Origin: Acholeplasma hippikon
GTDB lineage: Bacteria; Bacillota_I; Bacilli_A; Acholeplasmatales; Acholeplasmataceae
DNA length: 64,000 nucleotides
Reading direction: 5' to 3'
NCBI RefSeq assembly: GCF_900660755.1
Contig: NZ_LR215050.1
Coordinates: 620,001-684,000, forward strand
Part shown: positions 54,014-62,680 of the stretch, piece after piece
How positions within the stretch are numbered: the first letter of the stretch is position 1
Layout: each line of letters starts with the position of its first letter
Translations under genes and position numbers: made by a program
Notes under the pieces: generated by a model
Database searches by the model: none
Seen by the model: only the letters and a program-made list of their open reading frames with translations
Told to the model about the DNA's origin: nothing

Positions 54014-55375
54014 TTAAAATTTTAATAAATAATTGTCTATGCTTTTATATAGGTCTTTTAAAGTGCCCTTATTATTTATAACATAAGTTGCTAACTTTTT
54101 CTTACCTTCCAACGACATTTGGTTATTTATTCTTAAGTTTGCTTCCATTTCACTTAAATTGTTACGTTTCATTAGACGATCTAATTGTATTTTTTTAGGT
54201 ACATAGACTAAAAGTGATTCATCATAATTTTTATATTTGGTTTCAAATAAAAGTGGAATATCTAAGAATAATAAATGTTCATAGTTATTGATAATTTCAT
54301 CATCTAAGTACTTAAAGACTAAAGGATGAATGATTTTTTCTAATTTCTTCTTATTTTTCTTATCGTTAAAGATAATTGATGCTAATTTTTCTTTATCTAA
54401 ATCGTTATCTTTAAAACTATCAAATTTTTTGGCAATCATTAATCTAAAGTCCTTATCTAAATAAAGATTTCTTACAAATAAATCACTGTCTAAAACTTTA
54501 AATCCTTTTTTGATTAAATAATTAGAAACTGTAGACTTACCAGAGGCAATACCACCAGTAAGTGCGATAACGTGCGATTTTTGACATGTTGGACAAAAAT
54601 ATGTGCCGCGTCCTTTTAGTTGAATCTTTATGATTTTATCACCACAGTGCTTGCAATAGTGTCCTGCTTTACCATGGACATTTAGTTCTTGTTGAAACTC
54701 TCCTTTGTGTCCTAAAGACTCAAATGTGTCAATCGTTGTACCACCTAATTCGATTGCTCTATTTAAAACTTTAATTGAATTTTCTAATAAAGTTTGTGCC
54801 TCTTGGTAATTGATTAAAAAACCTTTTTTAGCTGGGTGAATTCGACTTAAATAAAGAATTTCATTGGCATATATATTACCAATACCACCCACAATACTTT
54901 GATCTAAAAGTATTTCTTTAATCGTTTTATTTTTAGACTGAATTGCTTGATAAAATGTTTCTAAATCTAAGTTTTGTGGATCTAGTGCTAATTTTTTGTG
55001 ATTGTTTAAATAAGTATCTTTAAAACTAACATCCACTAATTCAAAACGACCAAACTTACGTGTATCATGATAACTTAGCTTATGCCCACTTTCAAAGTAA
55101 AACTCTACATGGGTATGTTTATCATGGTCTTTATCCATGAAGTACTTTCCTTCCATTCTTAGGTGACTAATCATCATATAGTCATCTAAAATGAATTTTA
55201 AATATTTTCCTTCACGGTCGATTCGTTTAATTGTTTGTCCGATTAACTTTTCTTCAAAATCCATCATATTGGATACAATTGGACGATAAAAAACTTTAAC
55301 GTCTTTAATCGTTTCACCTTTTAATACGGTTTCTAAATTGCGTCTGATAGATTCTACTTCAGGAAGTTCTGGCAT
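54014..55375 (-). CDS. mutM-coaE: fused formamidopyrimidine-DNA glycosylase / dephospho-CoA kinase (Fpg-CoaE)
   Basis: One 453-residue reading frame joins two complete enzymes. Residues 1-266 are Fpg: MPELPEVE with the catalytic Pro2 and Glu3, the ANEILYLSRIHP block, and the zinc finger CKHC...CPTC ending at Lys266. Residues 268-453 are CoaE, beginning VIALTGGIASGKST (P-loop) and including DSDLFVR and LDIPLLFE. Only Ser267 and His268 separate the last Fpg residue from the CoaE core, there is no stop, and no start codon near the junction. The ATG is chosen because Pro2 must be exposed; AGAGG lies six bases upstream. Base-excision repair and coenzyme A synthesis are thus on one polypeptide. Confidence 0.92.
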   Translation of the reverse strand: MPELPEVESIRRNLETVLKGETIKDVKVFYRPIVSNMMDFEEKLIGQTIKRIDREGKYLKFILDDYMMISHLRMEGKYFMDKDHDKHTHVEFYFESGHKLSYHDTRKFGRFELVDVSFKDTYLNNHKKLALDPQNLDLETFYQAIQSKNKTIKEILLDQSIVGGIGNIYANEILYLSRIHPAKKGFLINYQEAQTLLENSIKVLNRAIELGGTTIDTFESLGHKGEFQQELNVHGKAGHYCKHCGDKIIKIQLKGRGTYFCPTCQKSHVIALTGGIASGKSTVSNYLIKKGFKVLDSDLFVRNLYLDKDFRLMIAKKFDSFKDNDLDKEKLASIIFNDKKNKKKLEKIIHPLVFKYLDDEIINNYEHLLFLDIPLLFETKYKNYDESLLVYVPKKIQLDRLMKRNNLSEMEANLRINNQMSLEGKKKLATYVINNKGTLKDLYKSIDNYLLKF

Positions 55376-55385
55376 ACGATACCTC

Positions 55386-58019
55386 TTATAGATCGTACCA
55401 AGTCTTACCAGTGTCACATGAAGTGTCTAAATTCACTTTTAGTTTCACTGCTTCTTTCATAATTTTTGGTACCATTATTTTCATTTCTTCTAATTCTTCT
55501 AAAACTGTATCTAAGATCAATTCATCGTGTACTTGTAAAATCAGTTTAGACTTTTTATTATTTTCTTTCAAGTACTTGTATAAATTAATCATGGCAACTT
55601 TAATAATATCAGCTGCTGAACCTTGAACTGGTGCATTTAATGCTGTACGTTTACCAAACTCACGTAATTGGAAAACTTTACTTTCTAGTTCAGGAATATA
55701 ACGACGTCGCTTCATAATTGTTTCAACATAGCCGTGTTTTTTAGCAAATTCAACGATATCAGTCATATACTGTTTAATCTCAGGGTAAACCTCTAAATAA
55801 CGTTGAATGAACGCTTCTGCCTCTTTAACTGTTACATTAATATCTTCTGATAAACTCCAAGCACCAATACCATAGATAATTCCAAAGTTAACTGCTTTGG
55901 CTTTTCTTCTTTGTTCGCTATCGACAGTTTCAACATGGAATACTTTTTTAGCTGTTGATGTATGAATATCTTCTCCATGTAAGAATGCTTCTTGAAGATT
56001 CTTTACATCAGCCATATCAGCTAACACACGTAATTCAATTTGTGAGTAGTCAGCTCCTAATAAATAATTACCTGGTTTAGGAACAAATATTTTACGAATT
56101 AATCTGCCTTCTTCTGTGCGTGTAGGAATATTTTGCAGATTTGGTTCTAGACTTGATAATCTACCTGTTAAAGTCAGTGCTTGATTAAAGATTGTATGCA
56201 CCTTCCCATCTTTAAAGATTGATTCTTTAATACCAATTAAATATGTTGAATAAAGCTTAGTTAATTGGCGATACTCCATTACTTTAGGTATGATTGGATG
56301 TCTATCATATAAATAAGTTAAAACTTCAACATCGGTTGAATAACCTGTCTTTGTTTTCTTTCCATTTGGTAAACCTAATGTTTCAAATAATACATCACCT
56401 AATTGTTTGGGTGAATCGATATTAAAGTTTTTACCTGCTAAGTCAATAATTTCGTCTTTCAATACTTTAATTCTTGATTCTAAATTTTTAGTTTGATTTA
56501 AAAGTTCTTCTTGATCAACTAATAAACCTTCAAACTCCATCTCAGCAATCACCTTAGAAAGTGGTAATTCAATTTCATTTAAAAGATGCAGTTGTTCACG
56601 TTCTTTTAAGATTTCAAGTGTCTTATCCATGAGTTCCACAATAACAAATGCTTTCTTGCTGATATGGTTCTCATAGTCACTCACGATTAATGGTAATGCC
56701 TTTTTCGCACCCTTACCATAGATTTCTTCATCATATGATAAGTGTTGGATATCAAATAATTGAGCAATATTGGTAAAATCCTCTTTCCCAATACTTGATT
56801 TAATAATGTATGCCGCAAGTAATAAATCATAAGTTACATTTTCAATTGATAAGCCATGATGCATTAAATAAACTAATACACCTTTAAAGTTATAAGTAAA
56901 CTTCTTATAATTTGGGTTACTTAAATAAGTTTTTAAAGCATCTGATTCATCAAATAATTCCTTACTTACAAAGTAACTCTTTATACCATCTGATAAACCA
57001 ATCCCCCAAAGCGTTGCCTTATGATAATTAAAATCTGAAAACTCAAAGTAAACTGATAAGTCTTTATTTAAGATTTCAGTTAACTTTTCCTCAGTTTCAA
57101 TTGCCTCATAGTTATACTCGAAATTTTTAGGTTCTGCTTTAATATCTGATTTTTTTCTTGTTTGAATTACTAATTGTTTAAGTTCTAAACGTTTATAGAA
57201 GTTGATTAATTCTTCTTCCATCACATCATTTACTAAAGTATCTTCAACACCAAATGGTAGTGGTGCATCTGTATCAATGGTTGATAATTCTTTAGAGAAG
57301 ATTGCACTTTCGGCATGTTCTCTAATTTTCTCACCTAATTTACCAGTGATTTCTTCTTTCTTTTCAATGATTGTTTCTAAATTTTTATATTTTTGCAGGA
57401 GTGTTACCGCCGTTTTTTCACCTACTCCAGGAACACCTGGAATATTATCTGATTGATCACCCATTAACGCTTTTAAGTCAACGAATTGTTCATGTGTTAA
57501 TCCGTATCTTTCTAGTAGGGTTTCTGGTGTGTAGTCTTCAACAACCTTCATTCCTGACTTTAACATATGAACGGTAATCTTTTCATCAACTAATTGTAAA
57601 AGGTCTCTATCTGATGAATATACATCAACTTCATAACCAGCTTTTGCTGCACGCTTAGCAAGTGTTCCGATGATATCATCAGCTTCATAGCCTTCAAATG
57701 AGAATTCTTTAATTCCTAAATATTTAATTAATTCATGAATGAGTGGAATTTGACTTGCAAGTTCCTCAGGCATTGCCTTTCTTCCAGCTTTATAACCTTC
57801 ATAAGCTAAATGACGTTTTGTTGGTTTACCTGTATCAAAGGCAATAAGCATATGGCCATTACCCACTTCAATAATCTTTTCTAGCATATTTGCAAAAGCA
57901 AAAACAGCATTGGTATAAATGCCTGTTGATGTCTGTAAAATCTTAGCCCCTGGGTAAGCGGTTGCGTAATATGCTCTAAACAGTAGTGAGTTACCATCTA
58001 CAAGTGTAAGTTTTTTCAT
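55386..58019 (-). CDS. polA: DNA polymerase I
   Basis: An 877-residue enzyme: N-terminal 5'-3' exonuclease (about 1-290, LVDGNSLLFRAYYA and GDQSDNIPGVPGVGEKT), a central 3'-5' exonuclease-like domain with VYFEFSDFN where the metal-binding DxE should be, thus probably inactive as in Bacillus Pol I, and the polymerase domain with DYSQIELRV near 650, RRKAKAVNFGIIYG near 698 and QVHDELILD near 845. ATG 58019 is chosen for its GAGGGTGG site; upstream in-frame codons have none. A pair of DnaA boxes lies in its promoter region. Coding ends ten bases before mutM-coaE. Confidence 0.96.
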   Translation of the reverse strand: MKKLTLVDGNSLLFRAYYATAYPGAKILQTSTGIYTNAVFAFANMLEKIIEVGNGHMLIAFDTGKPTKRHLAYEGYKAGRKAMPEELASQIPLIHELIKYLGIKEFSFEGYEADDIIGTLAKRAAKAGYEVDVYSSDRDLLQLVDEKITVHMLKSGMKVVEDYTPETLLERYGLTHEQFVDLKALMGDQSDNIPGVPGVGEKTAVTLLQKYKNLETIIEKKEEITGKLGEKIREHAESAIFSKELSTIDTDAPLPFGVEDTLVNDVMEEELINFYKRLELKQLVIQTRKKSDIKAEPKNFEYNYEAIETEEKLTEILNKDLSVYFEFSDFNYHKATLWGIGLSDGIKSYFVSKELFDESDALKTYLSNPNYKKFTYNFKGVLVYLMHHGLSIENVTYDLLLAAYIIKSSIGKEDFTNIAQLFDIQHLSYDEEIYGKGAKKALPLIVSDYENHISKKAFVIVELMDKTLEILKEREQLHLLNEIELPLSKVIAEMEFEGLLVDQEELLNQTKNLESRIKVLKDEIIDLAGKNFNIDSPKQLGDVLFETLGLPNGKKTKTGYSTDVEVLTYLYDRHPIIPKVMEYRQLTKLYSTYLIGIKESIFKDGKVHTIFNQALTLTGRLSSLEPNLQNIPTRTEEGRLIRKIFVPKPGNYLLGADYSQIELRVLADMADVKNLQEAFLHGEDIHTSTAKKVFHVETVDSEQRRKAKAVNFGIIYGIGAWSLSEDINVTVKEAEAFIQRYLEVYPEIKQYMTDIVEFAKKHGYVETIMKRRRYIPELESKVFQLREFGKRTALNAPVQGSAADIIKVAMINLYKYLKENNKKSKLILQVHDELILDTVLEELEEMKIMVPKIMKEAVKLKVNLDTSCDTGKTWYDL

Positions 58020-58034
58020 ATATCCACCCTCTTT

Positions 58035-58053
58035 GTATGTTATTTTAACATAC
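58035..58053 (-). repeat. palindrome in the polA promoter region
   Basis: GTATGTTA-TTT-TAACATAC (58035-58042 and 58046-58053), an exact 8-bp inverted repeat containing a TAAAAT -10 candidate on the minus strand. It could be an operator or simply overlap the -10. Confidence 0.5.
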
Positions 58054-58066
58054 ATATTTTCATATT

Positions 58067-58089
58067 TTTTCCACAATATTTGTGGATAA
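58067..58089. promoter_or_regulatory. inverted pair of DnaA boxes upstream of polA
   Basis: TGTGGATAA (58081-58089) is a perfect DnaA box (TTATCCACA) on the minus strand; TTTTCCACA (58067-58075) on the plus strand has one mismatch. They face each other across five bases in the 115-base gap between ffh and polA. Confidence 0.6.
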
Positions 58090-58123
58090 AATAACAGTAA
58101 CCCTGCTTTTGCAAGATTACTGT
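58088..58123 (-). terminator. terminator of ftsY-ylxM-ffh
   Basis: Stem formed by 58094-58106 and 58111-58123, fully paired on the minus-strand RNA using two G-U pairs (on the plus strand the same positions mismatch), then UAUUUU. Confidence 0.85.
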
Positions 58124-58134
58124 CTACGCATTAT

Positions 58135-59538
58135 TTAAAATCTAAAGCCACCACGGTTCTTTCCTTTACCTTTTTTGGCCTTCATAGGCTGTGGTTGGAA
58201 AGCACTTGGATTTTTGCTCATTCTTTCTAATTGATTTTCATCCATATTCGCGAACTTCTTCATCATTTGTTTTTGTTGTACTAATGATTCGCGAAGACGA
58301 TTGACATCAGCAACTTGAACCCCTGCACCTTTGGCAATTCTTTCACGACGACGTGAAGACTTATCAATTAATTCAGGATATTTTCTTTCTTCTTCAGTCA
58401 TTGAGTTAATGATGACACTGATGATATCGAATTGTTTTTCATCTACATTACTTAACGCATCTTTCATTTTTCCTAATCCAGGAATAAATCCTAAAATTTT
58501 AGAAATTGAACCCATACGCTTAATCATCTTGAATTGTTTTTGTAAATCAAGATAGTTGTATGAATCACTCATCATTTTTTCCATCATATTTTTAGCTTCT
58601 TCTTCATCAATGTTTGATGTTACTTCTTCAATTAAAGTAAGCATATCGCCCATACCTAAGATACGAGAAGCCATACGGTCTGGATGGAATGCTTCTAATG
58701 TATCCATCTTTTCACCGTTAGATGTAAATTTAATTGGAATTTGAGAGATTTCTCTAATTGATAAAGCTGCACCACCTCGTGTGTCACCATCCATCTTTGT
58801 TAAGATGACACCAGTTGCACCAATTTGATCATGAAATGATTTGGCAACGTTTGCTGCTTCTTGACCCATCATCGCATCTACTGTTAGTAAAACATCGTTT
58901 GGTTGTGCTAATTCTTTAACATCTTTTAATTCTTGCATCATGTCTTCATCAATTGTTAAGCGACCTGCTGTATCAATGATGACAACATCATAATTATTTT
59001 CTTTGGCATAAGCTAAACCGTTTTTCACAATGACTCTTGCATCTTTAATACCTTCATCATAAACGTGAATACCTAAACTCTTACCAATTGTTTTTAATTG
59101 ATCAATTGCGGCTGGACGATAAACGTCAGCAGCAATAAACATCACATTTTTTTTATCTTTTTTTCTAATCCAAAGTCCAAGTTTACCAATTGCAGTTGTT
59201 TTACCACTACCTTGTAAACCAATTGTCATAATCTTGGTTAATCCGGATGTTGCGTAAACTAAACCAACAGATTCTTCACCCATGATACGTTTTAACTCAT
59301 CATGAACGACTTTAACAACTTGTTGTCCAGGATTTAACCCTTTAAGAATTTTTTCTCCTAAAGCTTGTTCTTTGACATTATTTGTAAATTGTTTAACGAT
59401 TTTAAAGTTAACGTCTGCTTCTAATAAACTTAAGCGGACTTCACGCATCATTTCGTCAATATCTTTTTCAGTTAGTGCTGCACGCCCTGTTGTACGGCGT
59501 ACAAACATCTGTAAGCGATCTGATAACGAGTTTTTCAT
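58135..59538 (-). CDS. ffh: signal recognition particle protein Ffh
   Basis: A 467-residue SRP54 GTPase: N domain, G domain with GLQGSGKTTAIGKLG near residue 109, DTAGR near 190 and TKMDGD near 247, and a methionine-rich M domain from about 300 with the ILGFIPGLGKM finger-loop region, ending in a basic Gly/Lys tail. Binds signal sequences and the SRP RNA, and docks on FtsY. Coupled to ylxM by a one-base overlap. The SRP RNA gene is not in the window. Confidence 0.97.
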   Translation of the reverse strand: MKNSLSDRLQMFVRRTTGRAALTEKDIDEMMREVRLSLLEADVNFKIVKQFTNNVKEQALGEKILKGLNPGQQVVKVVHDELKRIMGEESVGLVYATSGLTKIMTIGLQGSGKTTAIGKLGLWIRKKDKKNVMFIAADVYRPAAIDQLKTIGKSLGIHVYDEGIKDARVIVKNGLAYAKENNYDVVIIDTAGRLTIDEDMMQELKDVKELAQPNDVLLTVDAMMGQEAANVAKSFHDQIGATGVILTKMDGDTRGGAALSIREISQIPIKFTSNGEKMDTLEAFHPDRMASRILGMGDMLTLIEEVTSNIDEEEAKNMMEKMMSDSYNYLDLQKQFKMIKRMGSISKILGFIPGLGKMKDALSNVDEKQFDIISVIINSMTEEERKYPELIDKSSRRRERIAKGAGVQVADVNRLRESLVQQKQMMKKFANMDENQLERMSKNPSAFQPQPMKAKKGKGKNRGGFRF

Positions 59539-59852
59539 TATTCATCCAACTTCCTTAATTCTGTAATGTATTTTAAATCTTTTGTTGCCTCAAATTTATC
59601 TAGTAGTTCTTTTCTTCTTGTTGATAACTTTACTAAGTTTAATTTTTCTTCAAACTCATATAAATGTTTTTCAGCAATCTTTAATTGATCATGAACCGCA
59701 TTTCTTGAAACGCCTTTTTCATCTGCAATTTCAAAAAGAGATAAATCATATTGATAGTAACTTACAAAGTATTCTTGTTGTTTATCTGTTAATAAAGAAC
59801 CGTAATAACTAAATAATTCATTTAGATATTCATTTTTATCAATTTGTTCCAT
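59538..59852 (-). CDS. ylxM: SRP-associated helix-turn-helix protein YlxM
   Basis: A 104-residue sigma-70-region-4-like helix-turn-helix protein: YGSLLTDKQQEYFVSYYQYDLS and IADEKGVSRNAVHDQL (about 37-52). In streptococci YlxM modulates Ffh/FtsY GTPase activity. It sits between ftsY and ffh, overlapping each by one base, the conserved Gram-positive arrangement. Confidence 0.93.
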   Translation of the reverse strand: MEQIDKNEYLNELFSYYGSLLTDKQQEYFVSYYQYDLSLFEIADEKGVSRNAVHDQLKIAEKHLYEFEEKLNLVKLSTRRKELLDKFEATKDLKYITELRKLDE

Positions 59853-60808
59853 TAGAAGAATCCTTTGAATAGGTTATAAATATAGTTTTCAATATCAAAT
59901 GGTACTAAATCATCAATTTTTTCACCTAGTCCAACATATTTAATTGGCAGATTATATAAATGTCTAATTGCTAAGACAATACCACCTTTAGCAGTGCCAT
60001 CAAGTTTTGTTAAAACAATTCCTGATAGATCAGTTGCTTCATTAAATACGTGCGCTTGATTCATACCGTTTTGACCAGTTGTTGCATCAATGACGAGTAA
60101 TGTTTCTTGCGGACTATCTGGTAACAACTTTTGAATGACACGTTTCATTTTTGATAATTCATTCATTAAGTTGACTTTATTTTGTAGTCTGCCTGCTGTA
60201 TCAACTAATACTAAGTCATATTTTTTATTAACTGCATCAATTAATGCATCATGAATGACACTTGATGGGTCAACGCCAGCTTCTTTTTTATAAAAATCAA
60301 CACCAGCACGTTTACTCCATACTTCTAGTTGTTCAATGGCACCGGCTCTAAATGTATCGCCTGCAACCATTAATACTTTCTTACCTAAATCTTTATATTG
60401 TTTAGCAAGTTTTCCAATTGTTGTTGTTTTACCAACACCATTGACACCAACAAATAAGTAAACGTTTGTTTTATTTTCATCAAATCTTAATGTGGTATCA
60501 ACAAACTCACCCTTTAAATAAATTTCAAATAATTTATCAACGATTAATTCACTTAATTGATTTGGTGTTTCAAATCCTTGTTTTTCAACTTCTTTTCTTA
60601 ATTCATTCGTGAAGAATAAAACTGTATCTACACCAATATCAGCTGAAATTAATAAATCTTCAATCGAATCAAATAAATCATCATCAATTGAATCAGATTC
60701 ATCAAGTAATTTTTTTAAGTTATCAAAAGATGATTTACTCTTATGTAAACCCATTTGATATTTATCATTTTTTGGTTTCTTTTTAAAAAGATTAGCAAAG
60801 AATCCCAT
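59852..60808 (-). CDS. ftsY: SRP receptor FtsY
   Basis: A 318-residue SRP GTPase: short A region (FANLFKKKPKND), N domain, and G domain with GVNGVGKTTTIGKLA near residue 124, DTAGRLQNK near 205 and TKLDGTAKGG near 268. It is the membrane docking site for Ffh-ribosome complexes. First gene of ftsY-ylxM-ffh, with an extended -10 promoter (minus-strand TATAAT at 60840-60845 in ATGTTATAAT). Confidence 0.97.
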   Translation of the reverse strand: MGFFANLFKKKPKNDKYQMGLHKSKSSFDNLKKLLDESDSIDDDLFDSIEDLLISADIGVDTVLFFTNELRKEVEKQGFETPNQLSELIVDKLFEIYLKGEFVDTTLRFDENKTNVYLFVGVNGVGKTTTIGKLAKQYKDLGKKVLMVAGDTFRAGAIEQLEVWSKRAGVDFYKKEAGVDPSSVIHDALIDAVNKKYDLVLVDTAGRLQNKVNLMNELSKMKRVIQKLLPDSPQETLLVIDATTGQNGMNQAHVFNEATDLSGIVLTKLDGTAKGGIVLAIRHLYNLPIKYVGLGEKIDDLVPFDIENYIYNLFKGFF

Positions 60809-60839
60809 GTAATTTCAACTCCCTTACGTTCACTTGTTT

Positions 60840-60848
60840 ATTATAACA
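60840..60848 (-). promoter_or_regulatory. extended -10 promoter of ftsY-ylxM-ffh
   Basis: Minus-strand TG-T-TATAAT (TATAAT at 60840-60845), 32 bases upstream of the ATG, without a recognisable -35. The same ATGTTATAAT string drives uppP, ruvA and the coiled-coil gene. Confidence 0.6.
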
Positions 60849-60851
60849 TGT

Positions 60852-60896
60852 AAGGGCTTTTAAAGTAAGACTGAAGTTTAAAAAAAGCCCTTTTTT
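60852..60896 (+). terminator. plus-oriented terminator-like hairpin with no plus-strand gene before it
   Basis: AAGGGCTTTT / AAAAGCCCTT (60852-60861 with 60883-60892) followed by six T on the plus strand. The genes on both sides are on the minus strand. Confidence 0.5.
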
Positions 60897-60912
60897 AATC
60901 TTGCTAGTGAAG

Positions 60913-60938
60913 AAAAAAGGTAACCACTAGTGGTTACC
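60913..60938 (-). terminator. terminator of tpx
   Basis: Perfect 20-bp palindrome GGTAACCACTAGTGGTTACC (60919-60938) with a minus-strand T run at 60913-60918. Confidence 0.88.
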
Positions 60939-60948
60939 AATTTATTTT

Positions 60949-61437
60949 TTAAAGCGAATTCATGAAATCTAGTAATTTATAGTAATCTGGATGTTTACTC
61001 ATTTCATCTAAGTATTCTACATAAATTACTTTTCTATCTTTATCTAAAACAAACACAGAACGTGCTAATAAGCGCATTTCTTCAATTAAAACACCATACT
61101 TTTTAGCAAAATCTAAGTTCTTATAATCACTTAATGTTGTGATTGATAATCCCGCAGCTCCACACCATCTTTTTTGTGCAAATGGTAAGTCATTTGAAAT
61201 TGTTAAAACATCAACCTGTTCAAATCCTGCTAAAGATTCATTAATTTTTCTTGTTTGAATATCACAAACTGACGTATCGAGTGACGGAACAACATTTAAT
61301 AAAACATAAGGTTTCTTAAAGTCGCTTAATTTCACGTCTTTTAAATCATTTCCTGTTACTGTAAAGTCTAATGCTTGATCACCAACTTTTAAAACAGTAC
61401 CAGATACCGTAATGGGATTTCCCTTCATTGTTTTCAT
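60949..61437 (-). CDS. tpx: thiol peroxidase (Tpx-type peroxiredoxin)
   Basis: A 162-residue atypical 2-Cys peroxiredoxin. The peroxidatic cysteine lies in SLDTSVCDIQTRKIN (near residue 58) and the resolving cysteine in KRWCGAAG (near 92), both in the Tpx positions; length is normal. It reduces peroxides at the expense of thioredoxin. Single gene with a GGAGGG ribosome binding site and its own terminator, following the U32 genes by about 50 bases. Confidence 0.95.
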   Translation of the reverse strand: MKTMKGNPITVSGTVLKVGDQALDFTVTGNDLKDVKLSDFKKPYVLLNVVPSLDTSVCDIQTRKINESLAGFEQVDVLTISNDLPFAQKRWCGAAGLSITTLSDYKNLDFAKKYGVLIEEMRLLARSVFVLDKDRKVIYVEYLDEMSKHPDYYKLLDFMNSL

Positions 61438-61486
61438 TTATAATTCCCTCCTACTTCTATTATAAGAGAAATTATACAATAAATAA

Positions 61487-62680
61487 CTATCTTTTTGCTC
61501 TAATCATGTCAAAAGGACTAACTTTGAATGGAATATACACTTTTAAGTGCTCTTTAGCTTTAGAAGCACGGTTGATTTGTTCACCTTTTGAATCAAACAT
61601 TAAAGTATTTATGAAGAATCTTTCATCTTCTTTTGGACTAAACACTTCTAATTGTTCACCTGTTAAGAAAACATTCTTTGTTTCTACTGTTGCCATTTTT
61701 GTTTCTTCGTTATAATCAATAACCATGCCAACAAAGTTTTGCATCACTTTTTCACTGCGTTTTTCAAATAATTGTTGTTCGTGAGTTGGTAAACCATTGA
61801 AGAACCCAATTGAAGCTTCTCTGTTTTCAGCCTTATCTAATGCATCTTCATATTTTTGATAATCTTTGATCATATGCGTTTCTGTATACTCATCAATAAT
61901 CTTACGATACGTATTCACAACGGTTGCAATATAGTGTAAAGATTTCATTCTACCTTCAATCTTTAAACTTGAAACACCAATATCAACTAAGCTTGTGATT
62001 TGTTCAACCGCTGATAAATCTTTACTTGACATACTAAATGGAACTTCTTCTAACTTTTCGCCATTTTTATTTTCTAAATCAAAGAACCAACGGCATGTAT
62101 GTGCACAACCACCACGGTTTGCATCACGATTTGTTAAATGATTTGATAAAGAACAACGGCCAGAATAACCCGCACACATACCACCATGGATAAATACTTC
62201 AATTTCAATATCAACATTGTCCATGATATGTTTAATTTCGCCTAACGTTAAGTCACGTGCTAAAACAACACGCGTTGAACCTTTTTCTTTCCAATATTGA
62301 ACCGTTTCAACATTCATCGCTGATTGTTGTGTAGAGATATGTACTTCTAAATTTGTATTTTTTAAGGCAGTATCAATGATGTATGGACTAGCAGCAATAA
62401 TCGCATCCACTCCACAACTTTCTAAATCTTTTAAATAAGGTAATAAGTCATTCATATCATCATGATGCGGAATGACGTTTGTCGTTACATAAACCTTTTT
62501 ACCTCTTGCATGTGCAAACTCACAAGCTTCTTTAATATCTTCAATTGTAAAGTTTGAAGCATTTGCACGTAAACTAAATTGTTTACCACCAATAAAAACT
62601 GCATCTGCACCATATAAAATTGCTATTTTTAATTTTTCTAAATCTCCTGCTGGAGCTAATAATTCAACCATTTTATTCAC
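61487..62680 (-). CDS. peptidase U32 family protein, TrhP2/YrrO type (tRNA hydroxylation)
   Basis: A 397-residue U32 protein. The signature is VFIHGGMCAGYSGRCSLSN (about 166-184) followed by RGGCAHTCRW, giving the cysteines that can hold an Fe-S cluster; a C-terminal beta-barrel domain follows from about 320. In Bacillus the YrrN/YrrO pair (TrhP1/TrhP2) installs 5-hydroxyuridine at tRNA position 34 using prephenate, and TrmR methylates it. TrmR is encoded at the other end of this window, which supports the same role. Overlaps the next U32 gene by eight bases. Confidence 0.88.
   Translation of the reverse strand: MNKMVELLAPAGDLEKLKIAILYGADAVFIGGKQFSLRANASNFTIEDIKEACEFAHARGKKVYVTTNVIPHHDDMNDLLPYLKDLESCGVDAIIAASPYIIDTALKNTNLEVHISTQQSAMNVETVQYWKEKGSTRVVLARDLTLGEIKHIMDNVDIEIEVFIHGGMCAGYSGRCSLSNHLTNRDANRGGCAHTCRWFFDLENKNGEKLEEVPFSMSSKDLSAVEQITSLVDIGVSSLKIEGRMKSLHYIATVVNTYRKIIDEYTETHMIKDYQKYEDALDKAENREASIGFFNGLPTHEQQLFEKRSEKVMQNFVGMVIDYNEETKMATVETKNVFLTGEQLEVFSPKEDERFFINTLMFDSKGEQINRASKAKEHLKVYIPFKVSPFDMIRAKR

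Noticed and set aside
54560-54600. Sequencing frameshift joining mutM and coaE
   Set aside because: Both domains are in the same frame without any indel, and there is no stop or start codon close to the junction in any arrangement; a true fusion is the simpler reading, though an error cannot be excluded from one sequence.
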